Part shown: positions 1 through 7,931 of the stretch, piece after piece | Layout of the letters: each line of letters begins with the position of its first letter | Numbering within the stretch: the first letter of the stretch is position 1 | DNA from: a virus | Length of the DNA stretch: 41,500 bases | IMG/VR virus record: IMGVR_UViG_3300032046_000071 | Coordinates: 1-41,500 of that record | Reading direction: 5' to 3' (one strand) | The notes under the pieces: generated by a model | Databases searched by the model: none | Seen by the model: the letters and a program-made list of their open reading frames with translations, nothing else | What the model was told of the DNA's origin: nothing | Position numbers and translations under genes: made by a program

Positions 1-105
1 TTTTTATCCGTTGTCTTGCATTCCCACAAATGCATAGTTTTAGGGTCATAATTTCCATGTATGGGATTATGTAAAACTGCTAACAATGGATGCTCGTAGG
101 CATGT
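1..105. repeat. Terminal direct repeat, left copy
   Basis: These 105 bases are identical to 41396-41500. Joining the two ends restores a continuous reading frame for the gene crossing the junction (221 down to 1, then 41395 down to 41038; 193 codons including the stop). This is what a circular contig or a circularly permuted or terminally redundant phage genome looks like. The related copy at 601-705 differs at many positions, so the match is not a mis-join between paralogues. Whether it is a physical terminal repeat or an assembly overlap cannot be told from sequence. Confidence 0.9.
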
Positions 106-221
106 ATCCAACCTTCTGAACACAATTCCCCCTCCCCGCTCGCTTTATGGGTTACATTCTTTCCCCATTGACAGTTATTTTTTGTTTGGTTTTTAGCGTC
201 AGTTAATTTATACAGTTTCAT
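1..221 (-). CDS. Ala/Trp-repeat family protein, copy C, N-terminal part (continues at 41500)
   Basis: This is the 5' part of the gene that crosses the window ends. The ATG at 219-221 follows an AAGGAGA ribosome site and opens a frame starting MKLYKLTDAKNQ. It runs off position 1 and continues in frame at 41395 to the stop at 41038, giving 192 residues. The N-terminal half is a compact globular domain shared with the copies at 282-883 and 35673-36275, with conserved GWIHAYEHPLLAVLHNP and TMHLWECKTT segments. It resembles small phage proteins of the DUF7666 type; that link is from memory and not verified. The function is unknown. It lies directly downstream of copy A, and the two form a tandem duplication. 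Confidence 0.85.
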   Translation of the reverse strand, partial: MKLYKLTDAKNQTKNNCQWGKNVTHKASGEGELCSEGWIHAYEHPLLAVLHNPIHGNYDPKTMHLWECKTTDK

Positions 222-281
222 TTTTTTGTTCTCCTTTTTCTTTTTATTTTATCTTACCAGTATAAAAAATAAAAAAGTTCC

Positions 282-883
282 TTAAGAATAATGCATCGCT
301 TTTTCTGCTATCTCTATCAGGTTTATTCCTCTATCCGACGCCATCTCCGCACTCGCTACACTCGTTGCCGCCATCTCGCCGCCGCCCTCGCCGCCGCCCA
401 CGCCGCCGCACTCGCCTCTGCCCTATCCTTGCCTGACAACCAGTTATCAGCCCACTTATTCCATGATTTTTCATGATATACCTTTTTAGCACACAAAATC
501 CCGTACGCAATTCTCTGGGTTATATTTATAGCAGGTAACGGTATCTGTTTTTTTGTTGTCAAATTCCGAACCCCAAGTTTTAATTGCCCATCACGTTTAG
601 GGTTTTTATCCGTTGTCTTGCACTCCCACAGATGCATAGTTTCAGGGTCATAATTCCCATGTATGGGATTATGTAGGACGGCAAGTAACGGGTGCTCGTA
701 GGCATGTATCCAGCCTTCTGAACACAATCCCCCTTTCCCGCTCGCTTTATGGGTTACATTCTTTCCCCATTGACACTTATCCCAAGTTTGGTTCTTTTCG
801 TCTGTTAACTTGTACAGTTTCATTACAGACTTCGTGTTTTTTTTCGCTTTCATGTCCACTTTGTTTGTCATATTGCATTTCAT
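282..883 (-). pseudogene. Ala/Trp-repeat family protein, copy A, frameshifted in its repeat tail
   Basis: The first gene of the early operon belongs to the same family as copies B and C. A start at 883 has a good AAGGGGG site and adds about 20 basic residues before the family's usual MKLYKLTDEKNQ start at 823, which has no clear ribosome site. The open frame ends early at 356 with an Arg-rich RWRQRV tail. The normal family ending (INLIEIAEKAMHYS) is present at 282-326 in another frame. Compared with the sister copies, one base is missing near 377, where the siblings read GGCGGAGATGG and this copy reads GGCGAGATGG. Restoring it would give a full-length protein of about 180 residues from 823. 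The shift may be a real slippage or phase-variable state, a decayed gene, or a sequencing or assembly error in GC-rich repeat. Confidence 0.75.
340..422. repeat. GC-rich coding minisatellite of copy A
   Basis: This is a run of GCC/CGC-based units, extremely GC-rich against an AT-rich genome. It encodes the Ala-rich tail of copy A on the minus strand. All three minus-strand frames stay open over much of such tracts (Ala-rich, Gly-rich or Arg-rich), so indels switch tail chemistry. Matching tracts lie at about 35716-35876 and 41086-41213. Confidence 0.8.
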
Positions 884-910
884 TTTTTTATTCCCCCTTT
901 TATTTACCTA

Positions 911-992
911 AAAAACAAGGGAGAGTGGCAAGCCCGGCTCGTTTAACGGCTCGGGGGGTAAACCATTGCAATGGTTCTCGCCAATCTCTCCC
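911..992 (-). ncRNA. Structured leader RNA ending in a terminator-like stem
   Basis: On the minus strand a GGGAGAG/CTCTCCC stem (919-925 with 986-992), extended by TGGC/GCCA, encloses a perfect 16-nt palindrome AACCATTGCAATGGTT and a short GC-rich element. It is followed at once by TTGTTTTTT. That is the layout of a multibranched RNA ending in a Rho-independent terminator. It lies between the strong promoter at 1100-1128 and copy A, so it could be an attenuator, a riboswitch-like leader or a stable phage small RNA. I do not recognise the family. Confidence 0.55.
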
Positions 993-1077
993 AGTTGTAG
1001 ACAAAAATAGCAGGGATAGAATTATTATGATTCCGATTTCCCTGCTTCAAGTTAATCAACATTTTATTCATACCCAT
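943..1077 (-). CDS. Possible 44-residue leader peptide
   Basis: The ATG at 1077 lies 9 nt after a GAAGGGG ribosome site and just downstream of the consensus promoter. It opens a 44-codon frame that ends at 943-945. The frame runs through both RNA hairpins of this leader, so translation could control their folding. The peptide has no domain I recognise. It may equally be a chance frame across a structured RNA. Confidence 0.3.
   Translation of the reverse strand: MGMNKMLINLKQGNRNHNNSIPAIFVYNWERLARTIAMVYPPSR
1001..1045 (-). terminator. Hairpin plus T-run in the early leader (possible attenuator)
   Basis: GCAGGGA and TCCCTGC (1010-1016 with 1039-1045) form a 7-bp stem extended by an inner GAAT/AUUC pairing. 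It is followed on the minus strand by TATTTTTG. It sits only about 50 nt after the predicted transcription start, so it would act as an attenuator for the early operon rather than as an end-of-operon terminator. Confidence 0.5.
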
Positions 1078-1099
1078 TTTATTTTACCCCTTCACTAGT

Positions 1100-1128
1100 A
1101 TTATACTTCTATTTCCAGGTTTTGTCAA
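1100..1128 (-). promoter_or_regulatory. Consensus sigma-70 promoter for the early operon
   Basis: The minus strand reads TTGACA (1128-1123), a 17-base spacer, then TATAAT (1105-1100), an exact match to the sigma-70 consensus with ideal spacing. It points toward copy A and, across the circle, to the recombination and replication genes. A run of T lies just upstream and may act as an UP element. The predicted start is near 1093. Confidence 0.85.
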
Positions 1129-1133
1129 TAGGT

Positions 1134-1190
1134 AAAAAAAAATAGTAGACAAAACTAATATCAGCTAATATTAGCATGGCTAACTATTTT
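1134..1190 (-). terminator. Weak hairpins after the holin gene
   Basis: Downstream of the holin stop the minus strand carries TTAGC-CAT-GCTAA and an overlapping CTAATAT/ATATTAG stem followed by TTTTG. A longer T-run ends near 1135, immediately before the early promoter. The stems are AT-rich, so termination of the late operon here is plausible but weakly supported. Apart from these hairpins, the promoter and the leader elements, the gap 884-1214 holds nothing I recognise. Confidence 0.35.
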
Positions 1191-1214
1191 TTTTATGATG
1201 ATAAAATTAGAATC

Positions 1215-1523
1215 CTAAGCTGGTTTTGTTCCATCTAGTTTTTCGATGGCTTCACCGATCTTATCTATTATCTGATCATCAAGTTTCGTAGGAGTAAACT
1301 TAACTATACTTCTGCCAGCAATGTAAATACCACATAAAATAGTTACAGCAAGAGCTGCGGTAGATGCGGGTATCTTATCCGCAATCCCTCCTACAATTTG
1401 CACGATTACACTTACGATTAAAACCAAGAATTCAGAAGTGTTTTTACCTTCTTTCATTTTTTTCACCTCCTTTAAAATTTTTAAAATTAGTAAAAACTTT
1501 TTAATTTTTTCCTTTATGCTCAT
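1215..1523 (-). CDS. Holin with two likely start sites
   Basis: This is a small membrane protein of the lysis cassette, translationally coupled to the amidase gene by an ATGA overlap. Two hydrophobic segments (about residues 33-52 and 55-78 of the long form) are separated by a short loop, followed by a charged, Lys/Asp-rich tail, as in class II-type holins. Two starts are well supported. ATG 1523 follows GGAGA, and in-frame ATG 1457 (codon 23) follows an excellent AAAGGAGGTGA site at 1464-1474. The long form adds a basic 22-residue N-terminus. Such dual starts are known in holin/antiholin pairs such as lambda S. That the long form is the inhibitor here is inference. The family is not recognised beyond topology and position. 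Confidence 0.7.
   Translation of the reverse strand: MSIKEKIKKFLLILKILKEVKKMKEGKNTSEFLVLIVSVIVQIVGGIADKIPASTAALAVTILCGIYIAGRSIVKFTPTKLDDQIIDKIGEAIEKLDGTKPA
1464..1474 (-). promoter_or_regulatory. Internal ribosome site of the holin gene
   Basis: The minus strand reads AAAGGAGGTGA, followed by a short A-run and ATG at 1457-1455, in frame with the longer holin. This is one of the best Shine-Dalgarno matches in the window. It suggests that the 80-residue short form is the main product. Confidence 0.7.
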
Positions 1524-2080
1524 ATATTCTCCTTTATGAATTCAAAAACTAAATATGCGACTCTATTCTGATTATTTTCATCAGCTAAAAATAAAGCGTC
1601 ATCCTTATTCTGCAAAAATCCTAATTCAACTAAAACTGCTGGCATGATGCTATTTCTAAGAACAAAAAAAGAACCTGCTTGAATCTTTCTATCAATTGTA
1701 TATTTTAATGAAAGAAGTTTTTCTTGTAATTTTTTAGCCAAATTTTTACCTGTATTAGAGTTTTTAAAATACCATGTTTCCACCCCCCTTACCTTTTCAT
1801 TTAAGGCATAATTACAATGTATAGAAATAAATAATTTAGCTTTACTATTATTGGATACCCGAATTCTATCAGGCAACCCAATAAAACGATCCCCATACCT
1901 AGTAAGTATGTAACCAATTCCATGATTGGCACAAAACCAAGCAACTCTATTAGCTACTTCCAAATTAATATCCTTTTCAAGCAAACCCATATATCCTTGA
2001 TTATACTTTTCACCTGTTTTTAAACCCCAATCTGAACCGCCATGACCAGGGTCTAAAATAACTTTAAAATCTTTAAACAT
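1520..2080 (-). CDS. N-acetylmuramoyl-L-alanine amidase endolysin (Amidase_3)
   Basis: This zinc amidase cuts the bond between N-acetylmuramic acid and L-alanine in peptidoglycan to release phage at lysis. The 186 residues are essentially one Amidase_3 domain. Expected metal and catalytic positions are visible: His in DPGHGG near residue 13, Glu in LLEKDINL near 35, His in SIHCNY near 88, and the catalytic Glu in VELGFLQN near 152. There is no signal peptide or cell-wall-binding domain, so export relies on the adjacent holin. The ATG follows GGAGAAATAA, directly after the upstream stop. Confidence 0.93.
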   Translation of the reverse strand: MFKDFKVILDPGHGGSDWGLKTGEKYNQGYMGLLEKDINLEVANRVAWFCANHGIGYILTRYGDRFIGLPDRIRVSNNSKAKLFISIHCNYALNEKVRGVETWYFKNSNTGKNLAKKLQEKLLSLKYTIDRKIQAGSFFVLRNSIMPAVLVELGFLQNKDDALFLADENNQNRVAYLVFEFIKENI

Positions 2081-2290
2081 TTATTTCTCCTTTGGTAAAA
2101 AAGTTCCAGTAATATCAATTCTTAAAAAAAGAGTTTTACCTTCAGGTACCTCAATTTCAACTTTTTTGGAACCTTCTTCTAAAATTGATTGATTCCTTTT
2201 CAAAGTTAATTTTTCCTTTTCTTCTAATTTTAAATTGATTATCTCATTAATAACTTCCTTAGATGGAATGATACTCGCACTTAAACCCAT
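2081..2290 (-). CDS. Small hypothetical protein upstream of the endolysin
   Basis: This 69-residue protein has a strong GAAGGAGGT site before ATG 2290. It has a Glu/Lys-rich middle and a C-terminal half that looks like a beta strand pair (residues 45-65). No family is recognised. It sits between the tail-fibre-like gene and the amidase and is probably co-transcribed with both. A small structural or lysis accessory role is possible but not shown. Confidence 0.7.
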   Translation of the reverse strand: MGLSASIIPSKEVINEIINLKLEEKEKLTLKRNQSILEEGSKKVEIEVPEGKTLFLRIDITGTFLPKEK

Positions 2291-2313
2291 AATACCTCCT
2301 TCAAGACCGGAAA

Positions 2314-3171
2314 TTAAGGTTCCGGGCTATCTATAGTAAAAGTTATTACTACTCCTAAAAGATAAACATCGTTAGCATTATCGTTAGGGGTGATAGTACA
2401 ATCTAAAGCATATATGTATCCTGAATTGTCTATTCCGGGATTGGTTATTGTTGTATCTTCCACCGAATGAATACCGGTAGTTGCATTAGAATTCATAGTG
2501 GCCATAGTAGAAATTGCTCCGGTTGACAGAGTTTGTCTCATAAGAGATATTGCACCTGCCGCAGCTGCATCATCTCTGTACCACCATGCTTTAACAGAAG
2601 TAATAGTTGCACCATGAGGTAAATCATTAATCGGAGCCGAAACAAATAAAGAGCCCGCTGGGGATCCTCTTTTAACATCGGACCAAGCTATATTATAATC
2701 TTGCGAGTCATTAAGTGGCACAAAAGTTGGTGGGGCAATCGACCGATATCTTGTAACCGAAGGTGTATATCCAATATGTTTTCCACTACCTTGATTTGAT
2801 ATAGTTAATACACTATAAGTACTCGCAGCATTACTTTCCTGAAAAGTAACCAAGGGATTAGCACCAGCTTCAGCTAAATTTCTGGAAACAATTAAACCTC
2901 TACCATTAGAAATATCCGAAGAAACTGTCATACCATACTTTGCAGTTATAGATATTGCAGAAGAAGTAGTAGACTCACAATCTATACTTAATGCATTAGC
3001 ATTATGGTTCATATCCAAAGTGAGAAGATCTGCAGCAGCACTCGATGTGATAGTCTGACCAGAAATATTATTTCTGATAAACATAGCATCATTTTCTGCA
3101 AGAGCATCCATCTGTTGCCAAGTAAGTAACCCTTTGTAAACAAAAGTTGAAGTTAAATCTGTATATGCCAT
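2314..3171 (-). CDS. Putative tail fibre or receptor-binding protein
   Basis: The 285-residue protein lacks a signal peptide and is rich in Ser, Thr, Ala and Asn. The N-terminal 50 residues look like an attachment segment. A repetitive beta-rich middle (about 50-140) and a C-terminal beta-sandwich-like domain follow, the latter with the WWYRDD segment near 195. Its place at the end of the tail-tip block, just before the lysis genes, is where fibres and receptor-binding proteins are usual in siphoviruses. The assignment rests on composition and position, not on a recognised domain. Confidence 0.55.
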   Translation of the reverse strand: MAYTDLTSTFVYKGLLTWQQMDALAENDAMFIRNNISGQTITSSAAADLLTLDMNHNANALSIDCESTTSSAISITAKYGMTVSSDISNGRGLIVSRNLAEAGANPLVTFQESNAASTYSVLTISNQGSGKHIGYTPSVTRYRSIAPPTFVPLNDSQDYNIAWSDVKRGSPAGSLFVSAPINDLPHGATITSVKAWWYRDDAAAAGAISLMRQTLSTGAISTMATMNSNATTGIHSVEDTTITNPGIDNSGYIYALDCTITPNDNANDVYLLGVVITFTIDSPEP

Positions 3172-3187
3172 TTTAGTTTACCTCAAT

Positions 3188-3388
3188 TTATTTTATTATA
3201 TCTTCTCCAAACCATCTACAATGCAAACATTTATCCAAATTTATATTTTGTTCTCCAAATGGACAATCCGGCGATTCAATTTCCTTTTTTAAAAACTTTA
3301 ATTCTTTATAACAATAATAAATTATCTCTAATTTTGTTTTTAAAGTTTTACTTAAATTTGGGAAATCTTCTGCTATAGTCCGTTTCAT
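3188..3388 (-). CDS. Small Cys-containing hypothetical protein
   Basis: This 66-residue protein has an SD-led ATG at 3388. The C-terminus holds C-P-F-G and C-L-H-C motifs (about residues 42-57), compatible with a small metal site. Such short proteins are common between tail-fibre genes, sometimes as chaperones. No family is recognised. Confidence 0.6.
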   Translation of the reverse strand: MKRTIAEDFPNLSKTLKTKLEIIYYCYKELKFLKKEIESPDCPFGEQNINLDKCLHCRWFGEDIIK

Positions 3389-3403
3389 TTATTTCTCCTT
3401 TAT

Positions 3404-5059
3404 TTAAAAAAGATAATATCGAGGATCGGAAGTTGCCCCAGTTTGAGATAAATAACAAAACTGTTTATCCGAAGCGCTAGCCGAATCCCAACTAGCATTC
3501 TGCGGTGACAAACCATCACCTTGACCTACCGAAGAACCAAGAAATGACCAGTTTAATCCTATGGTCCCGGTATTAGATACTGACAGAGTAATTTGTTTAG
3601 GTGTAGCCTCAAAATCTTTGGATATGGAAATAACTTCTAAAAGTTTTTTAGTAAAAGATGATCTAGTATCTGTAAAACTTATTATTTTACCAAGATCAGT
3701 TCTTATGCCATCCAATCCTGTTTCAAATTCCAATTCTAATGGCGGAGCGCCATATTTATCTATGATTTTATCAGCAAAATTTCTTTGCGCTGAATGATTT
3801 GCGGAATACCAATATAAATCTTCAAATATAAAAGGATTGCGTATTCCGTAAATTGATATAGAAGTCGAATTGCTTGCTGAATAAAGATCGTTAGTCTGTT
3901 CACTAGCATTAGACCATGCAGTAGCATCGCTTTTTTTACATTTTACTGTAACCGAATTTATCATATTTGAAGTAGCTCTTGTACCATTTAGAGAAAAAAC
4001 CTTCTTGTCATCAGAGAATTCCTGAACAATTAAAGAATTTCCAAAGGTCGGTCGATAAGCAAATAACGATATCCTACCTGATGTATCAGTTGTTATTGTA
4101 CCCAAAAAGTGCAGTATAATTTCCTCTAAGCACTCAGCTGCATTTTTATCGTAAGGGACATACCCCGATAAATTATCTGATACTGCAGATAATGCTGTAG
4201 AAAATGAAGAATAATTAATATCCGTATTGCTATCGGTTTGAGTGGAATCAAAAGCAAATACACTACTACTAAAATTTTCTATAGCACCTGTATCCCAATT
4301 TTTGCCAGTCAAAATAGACCAGATTATTTTAACTGGATTAGTTAATGTCCATTTAGGATAATTAATAGTAGAAAAAGTAAAACTATCACCTACTAACCAG
4401 TTAACGATACCAACTGTTAAGGTAAATCTGATACCTCTTGCAGAATGTATAAATTCGGTTCCGCTGGTGGCGGTACCTACCAGGCCAGAAACCGAACCTG
4501 TTACTGTAAAAGTTGCCACGCCATCGCCACCGCCCAAGTTACAAGTTAATGTCCAATTTTCAGCTTTAACATTTGAAGGATAAGTTGCTACTTCGGAGCA
4601 AACGCCATTGCCTGTATTTGAACCTGCAACCGGTACAAGACTATTAGGAAAAGCGTTAATATCTTCATCAATTAATCTTTGTAAAATATCTTGTGCGTGA
4701 ATGTAACATATTTGGTCTTCAAAATCCAATTCTACATCTTTAATAAACATAATAGATTGAGTTTTATAGCCAATAGAATGGAATCCTATTAAAAACTTTA
4801 TTTTCTTGCCAATATATAAATTATTTTGAATTATATTATCAAATGTTCCATCTGAATTTTCAAATGAATACCTTGTATCCGAAGCAGTTATTTTATCTGC
4901 TTCTCTTTCCTTTTCCTGATCAAAAGTGCCTCCACCTAAATAATAATCGGTAAAATCTGTCCAAACTCCGGAACTTACTTCTATTTCTATTTTATCCAGA
5001 GGTTTAGATCCAATTTCCTGATCAGAAAAATCTCGCCAATAATCATTTAAAACTTGCAT
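3404..5059 (-). CDS. Tail-tip / baseplate protein
   Basis: The 551-residue protein is encoded downstream of the tape measure. Residues 1-120 resemble the N-terminal part of tail-tip hub proteins (DKIEIEV, then a bipartite beta-rich region). Residues about 150-235 are a Gly/Thr-rich inserted beta domain. The rest returns to a hub-like fold with KDVELDF and LLEVISISKDF strands. The order tape measure, two distal proteins, large tail-tip protein, fibre is typical of siphovirus tails, and this gene fits the tail hub or adhesin platform. No peptidase motif is visible. The family assignment is from context. Confidence 0.6.
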   Translation of the reverse strand: MQVLNDYWRDFSDQEIGSKPLDKIEIEVSSGVWTDFTDYYLGGGTFDQEKEREADKITASDTRYSFENSDGTFDNIIQNNLYIGKKIKFLIGFHSIGYKTQSIMFIKDVELDFEDQICYIHAQDILQRLIDEDINAFPNSLVPVAGSNTGNGVCSEVATYPSNVKAENWTLTCNLGGGDGVATFTVTGSVSGLVGTATSGTEFIHSARGIRFTLTVGIVNWLVGDSFTFSTINYPKWTLTNPVKIIWSILTGKNWDTGAIENFSSSVFAFDSTQTDSNTDINYSSFSTALSAVSDNLSGYVPYDKNAAECLEEIILHFLGTITTDTSGRISLFAYRPTFGNSLIVQEFSDDKKVFSLNGTRATSNMINSVTVKCKKSDATAWSNASEQTNDLYSASNSTSISIYGIRNPFIFEDLYWYSANHSAQRNFADKIIDKYGAPPLELEFETGLDGIRTDLGKIISFTDTRSSFTKKLLEVISISKDFEATPKQITLSVSNTGTIGLNWSFLGSSVGQGDGLSPQNASWDSASASDKQFCYLSQTGATSDPRYYLF

Positions 5060-5063
5060 AAAT

Positions 5064-5549
5064 TTATCCCGAAACTGTATATCTTAATGATGCAAAAAGA
5101 AAATGTGCATCACCTGTCATATTATCACCAGCATCCCCAGGAACTCTTCGCAACCAAAGTTGTATTATTTGTGCAGGAGATAAACCCGGTGAAGTTATAG
5201 TAATTGTAGCTTTATTCAAATTTCCTGCAGCTGTTGTATCTGTAGCAGAAGTAATTGACCAAGATAAAGAAGGACCTCCAGCAAATCCATCTGCAACCGA
5301 TACCCCTCGAATAAGAGTCCCCCATACTACAGAACCTGAAGTGGCACTAGCAGCCATCCAATAAATATCTAAATACATATTTCCTGAATCATAATACTGA
5401 TCGTGTTTAAAAATCCAGTCTGCATTTTGGGTGAATGTATCATTAAAGTCAATCCTTTTGTAAGATGGAGTCCCTGAAACTGATGTTATAGTAGCTGGAC
5501 CAGTAAGAGGTACAAAAGCTGAATTCGGATCTAATAAAATTTCTGGCAT
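5064..5549 (-). CDS. Tail-tip accessory beta-sandwich protein
   Basis: This 161-residue protein with a GGAGG-led ATG is predicted from sequence to be almost wholly beta strand, with Trp/Tyr-containing strands typical of jelly-roll or carbohydrate-binding modules (for example the YYDSGNMYLDIYWMA stretch near 50-65). It lies between the Fn3-containing distal protein and the large tail-tip protein, so it is probably a virion tail component. The fold assignment is inference. Confidence 0.5.
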   Translation of the reverse strand: MPEILLDPNSAFVPLTGPATITSVSGTPSYKRIDFNDTFTQNADWIFKHDQYYDSGNMYLDIYWMAASATSGSVVWGTLIRGVSVADGFAGGPSLSWSITSATDTTAAGNLNKATITITSPGLSPAQIIQLWLRRVPGDAGDNMTGDAHFLFASLRYTVSG

Positions 5550-5551
5550 TT

Positions 5552-6205
5552 TTAAACCTCCGTAAAAACTAATAAATTATCACCGGGAGTATCAAATTGT
5601 GGAATTTCGGAAAACATAACTTCCCAGATTAGATATACATAGTCATTTAAGAGTTGGTTATTAATCCTTGTTGCCAAGTAAAAAGATATATGACTATTAT
5701 AAAATCTCATTATTTCTGCTTTTTGATTATTGCCAAGATAGGACCGGCTTAAATCTAAAGTTATATTATCATTAGTAATGTATTGTTCAGAAATAAATTT
5801 ACCTTTACGATTACGACGAAATGCTTCCCATTCATGAACAGGTTCTATTCGATATGACATTGGTTGTAGTTCCAATATATAGTAATCACTTATAGATGTT
5901 TTATTAATAAGCATCCAAGAAGTAGCTGAAATATCACCTGCTAAAGAAGTATTTATTGTAAAAGAGGATACTTCACGGTAAGGTTGCCAGGAACCGGAAA
6001 CATAAGGTTTCCATCTCCAATAACGTTTACCATCACCAACAGCAGTATAACTTGGATTAGTTGAAGCGGTGAAAGTAGAATATTCAACTGTCGCCCTAAA
6101 ATCTAAATAATTCTTGGAAACTTCAATATAATAATTTGTAGCACCTGTAACCGGATTCCAACTTAGACTTATACTGGTATCATTTTTTAGGACTTCATTT
6201 GCCAT
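5552..6205 (-). CDS. Distal tail protein with N-terminal fibronectin III-like domain
   Basis: Residues 10-85 fit a fibronectin type III module (LSWNPVTGATNYYIEVS, then RYWRWKPYVSG). Residues 100-217 resemble the distal-tail fold of siphovirus tail tips. The start overlaps the tape-measure stop by one base (TAATG), so the two are translationally coupled. Its place immediately after the tape measure is the usual site of the Dit-type protein. Exact family membership is not certain. Confidence 0.6.
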   Translation of the reverse strand: MANEVLKNDTSISLSWNPVTGATNYYIEVSKNYLDFRATVEYSTFTASTNPSYTAVGDGKRYWRWKPYVSGSWQPYREVSSFTINTSLAGDISATSWMLINKTSISDYYILELQPMSYRIEPVHEWEAFRRNRKGKFISEQYITNDNITLDLSRSYLGNNQKAEIMRFYNSHISFYLATRINNQLLNDYVYLIWEVMFSEIPQFDTPGDNLLVFTEV

Positions 6206-7929
6206 TAAGTTCTCCCAATGAAAGATTCACCTGTTCTCCTAAGCTCACGTTGTAAAGCAGGTTTTAATCGTCTTCGGATAAGCCTATCCCATTTGGTATC
6301 ATCTGCTTCAACAAAATTGCCATTAATTTGAATTGTAATATTCGGAGTACCACGACCCGATATCAAGCCCCCTCGGGATGCTTGTTGTCGTTGAGTTAAT
6401 ACCTGTTCTCCTCCATGTACCATCGCCAATGTTGGTTGTCCTAAGGGCCCGGGAACCATGCCACCATGTTGAAAGCCCAGTAACCGCCCGAGTACACCAA
6501 ATCCACCACCGAGGATTCCTGTTATGCCTTTTAGAACTATTGTCAAAGCTTCTGCTATACCTGTTACTCTTACAATTTCATCTGCTAAAATTTTAAGGAC
6601 TCGTTCACGTACAAAATTTCCAAAAGCTTCCCATGTAGATGCCCAATTTCCGGCACCTCTTGCAAAGATACCTGATATTTCCTCTTCCATTTGCGCAACT
6701 TCAACAACTTCCTGTAACCTTAATTCACTTCTAAAAGTCATTAATGCAATATCAATAATTTTTCTTTTTTCTGCGGTTGTGCCAGCCTGCAAACTTTCCT
6801 TTTCAAGAGCTGATATAACTTCATATAAATCTAATTCACGTAATTGTCTTCTAAAATTATAAACATCTATTAATTGTTTAGCATCTTCCTTAATAGATTT
6901 TTCTCGAGCTTCAACTTCAGCTTCTTGCGTTTCTTCAATTCGTTTTTGCCATTCTTTAGAATTTTTAACTCTAACTTTTAATTTATCTTTTTCCTCTTTT
7001 TCTGTAACTTTAGTTCTGTCTTTCGCTGCCATTTCTTCTATTTTTAAAATAGATTCAGCCATTAAACTCCATGTATCAGTAGATTTTTTACCATGTTCGG
7101 ACATTATTTTTATTATTTCTTTGTAATTTGAAGTTAAGGCTGCTGGAATAATTCTAATAAGTTCAACTATACCATTAGTTGTTTCTGCAACAACTCCTGA
7201 TATACCTATAGCCACTCTACTTAAAGTTGGTAACCATTCTTTTAATAAAGTAATTATTGTTATTAAGGCAGGTAGTAAATTTTCACCTAGAGTTTCACTT
7301 AAATCACTAATTGTATTTTGAAACTGTTTAACAGGTCCTACTCCCGACCTTGCTATTTCTTCTGCTAATCCTCCAAAATTTGTTTGCATAACTTCCAAAA
7401 CTGCATTAAAACCATCACTTTTAAGTTTGGACTCATCGACTATTAACCCATATCTTCTCAAAAGACTGGTTTCTCCGGATGCAGATTGACCGACTATACG
7501 AAAAGCTGTTTGCAAGTCTATATTCATGGCAGAAGCGAAGTCTAAAACTAAAGGAGTAACCTTCTTGACAGCATCAGCCTCCAATCCCATAGCCAAAGCA
7601 AAAGCTTGACCCGATAGTATTGCTTCATCGGCAAAGGTTGTTAGCTCCTGCAAATTTGAGGCTTGTTTAATAAAAGAAGCTGAAATTTCTTCAGAAAATT
7701 TACCTTGGGATCTCAAAGCACCATTTAATCGAGTTACAGCTAATTCTTGATCCATATAGGCCTTGATAAGAGTCTGAAAACCCTTTACCAAAGCACCCAC
7801 AGTTAAAACCTGGCCTAAATGTTTAAAAATTGTAGTAAGTTCTTCTGTGGAATTTTTGACCTTAGCAGTTTCCCGGCTTACTTGATCTCCGCCGGTTGCT
7901 CTTAAAATTATCTCAAGTATGTTTGCCAT
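6205..7929 (-). CDS. Tape measure protein
   Basis: This protein sets tail length and is threaded inside the tail tube. The 574 residues show the usual plan. A helical N-terminus is followed by a phage-minor-tail type helical domain around residues 40-215 with repeated Ala/Ser/Gly. Hydrophobic segments lie near 215-260. A long charged coiled coil (about 285-400) follows, then a Gly-rich C-terminus with the HGGMVPGPLGQP and VHGGEQVLT motifs typical of tape measures. It is short for the family, so a short siphovirus tail is expected. It starts directly after the tail chaperone. Confidence 0.9.
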   Translation of the reverse strand: MANILEIILRATGGDQVSRETAKVKNSTEELTTIFKHLGQVLTVGALVKGFQTLIKAYMDQELAVTRLNGALRSQGKFSEEISASFIKQASNLQELTTFADEAILSGQAFALAMGLEADAVKKVTPLVLDFASAMNIDLQTAFRIVGQSASGETSLLRRYGLIVDESKLKSDGFNAVLEVMQTNFGGLAEEIARSGVGPVKQFQNTISDLSETLGENLLPALITIITLLKEWLPTLSRVAIGISGVVAETTNGIVELIRIIPAALTSNYKEIIKIMSEHGKKSTDTWSLMAESILKIEEMAAKDRTKVTEKEEKDKLKVRVKNSKEWQKRIEETQEAEVEAREKSIKEDAKQLIDVYNFRRQLRELDLYEVISALEKESLQAGTTAEKRKIIDIALMTFRSELRLQEVVEVAQMEEEISGIFARGAGNWASTWEAFGNFVRERVLKILADEIVRVTGIAEALTIVLKGITGILGGGFGVLGRLLGFQHGGMVPGPLGQPTLAMVHGGEQVLTQRQQASRGGLISGRGTPNITIQINGNFVEADDTKWDRLIRRRLKPALQRELRRTGESFIGRT

Positions 7930-7931
7930 AG

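Noticed and set aside
340-422. CRISPR array in the GC-rich repeats
   Set aside because: Units are short, contiguous and coding, without spacers of constant length, and no cas genes are nearby.
291-476. Plus-strand frames across the window, including those over the GC-rich repeats
   Set aside because: All are antisense to convincing minus-strand genes, lack ribosome sites in context and have compositions expected of shadow frames; I accept no gene on the plus strand.
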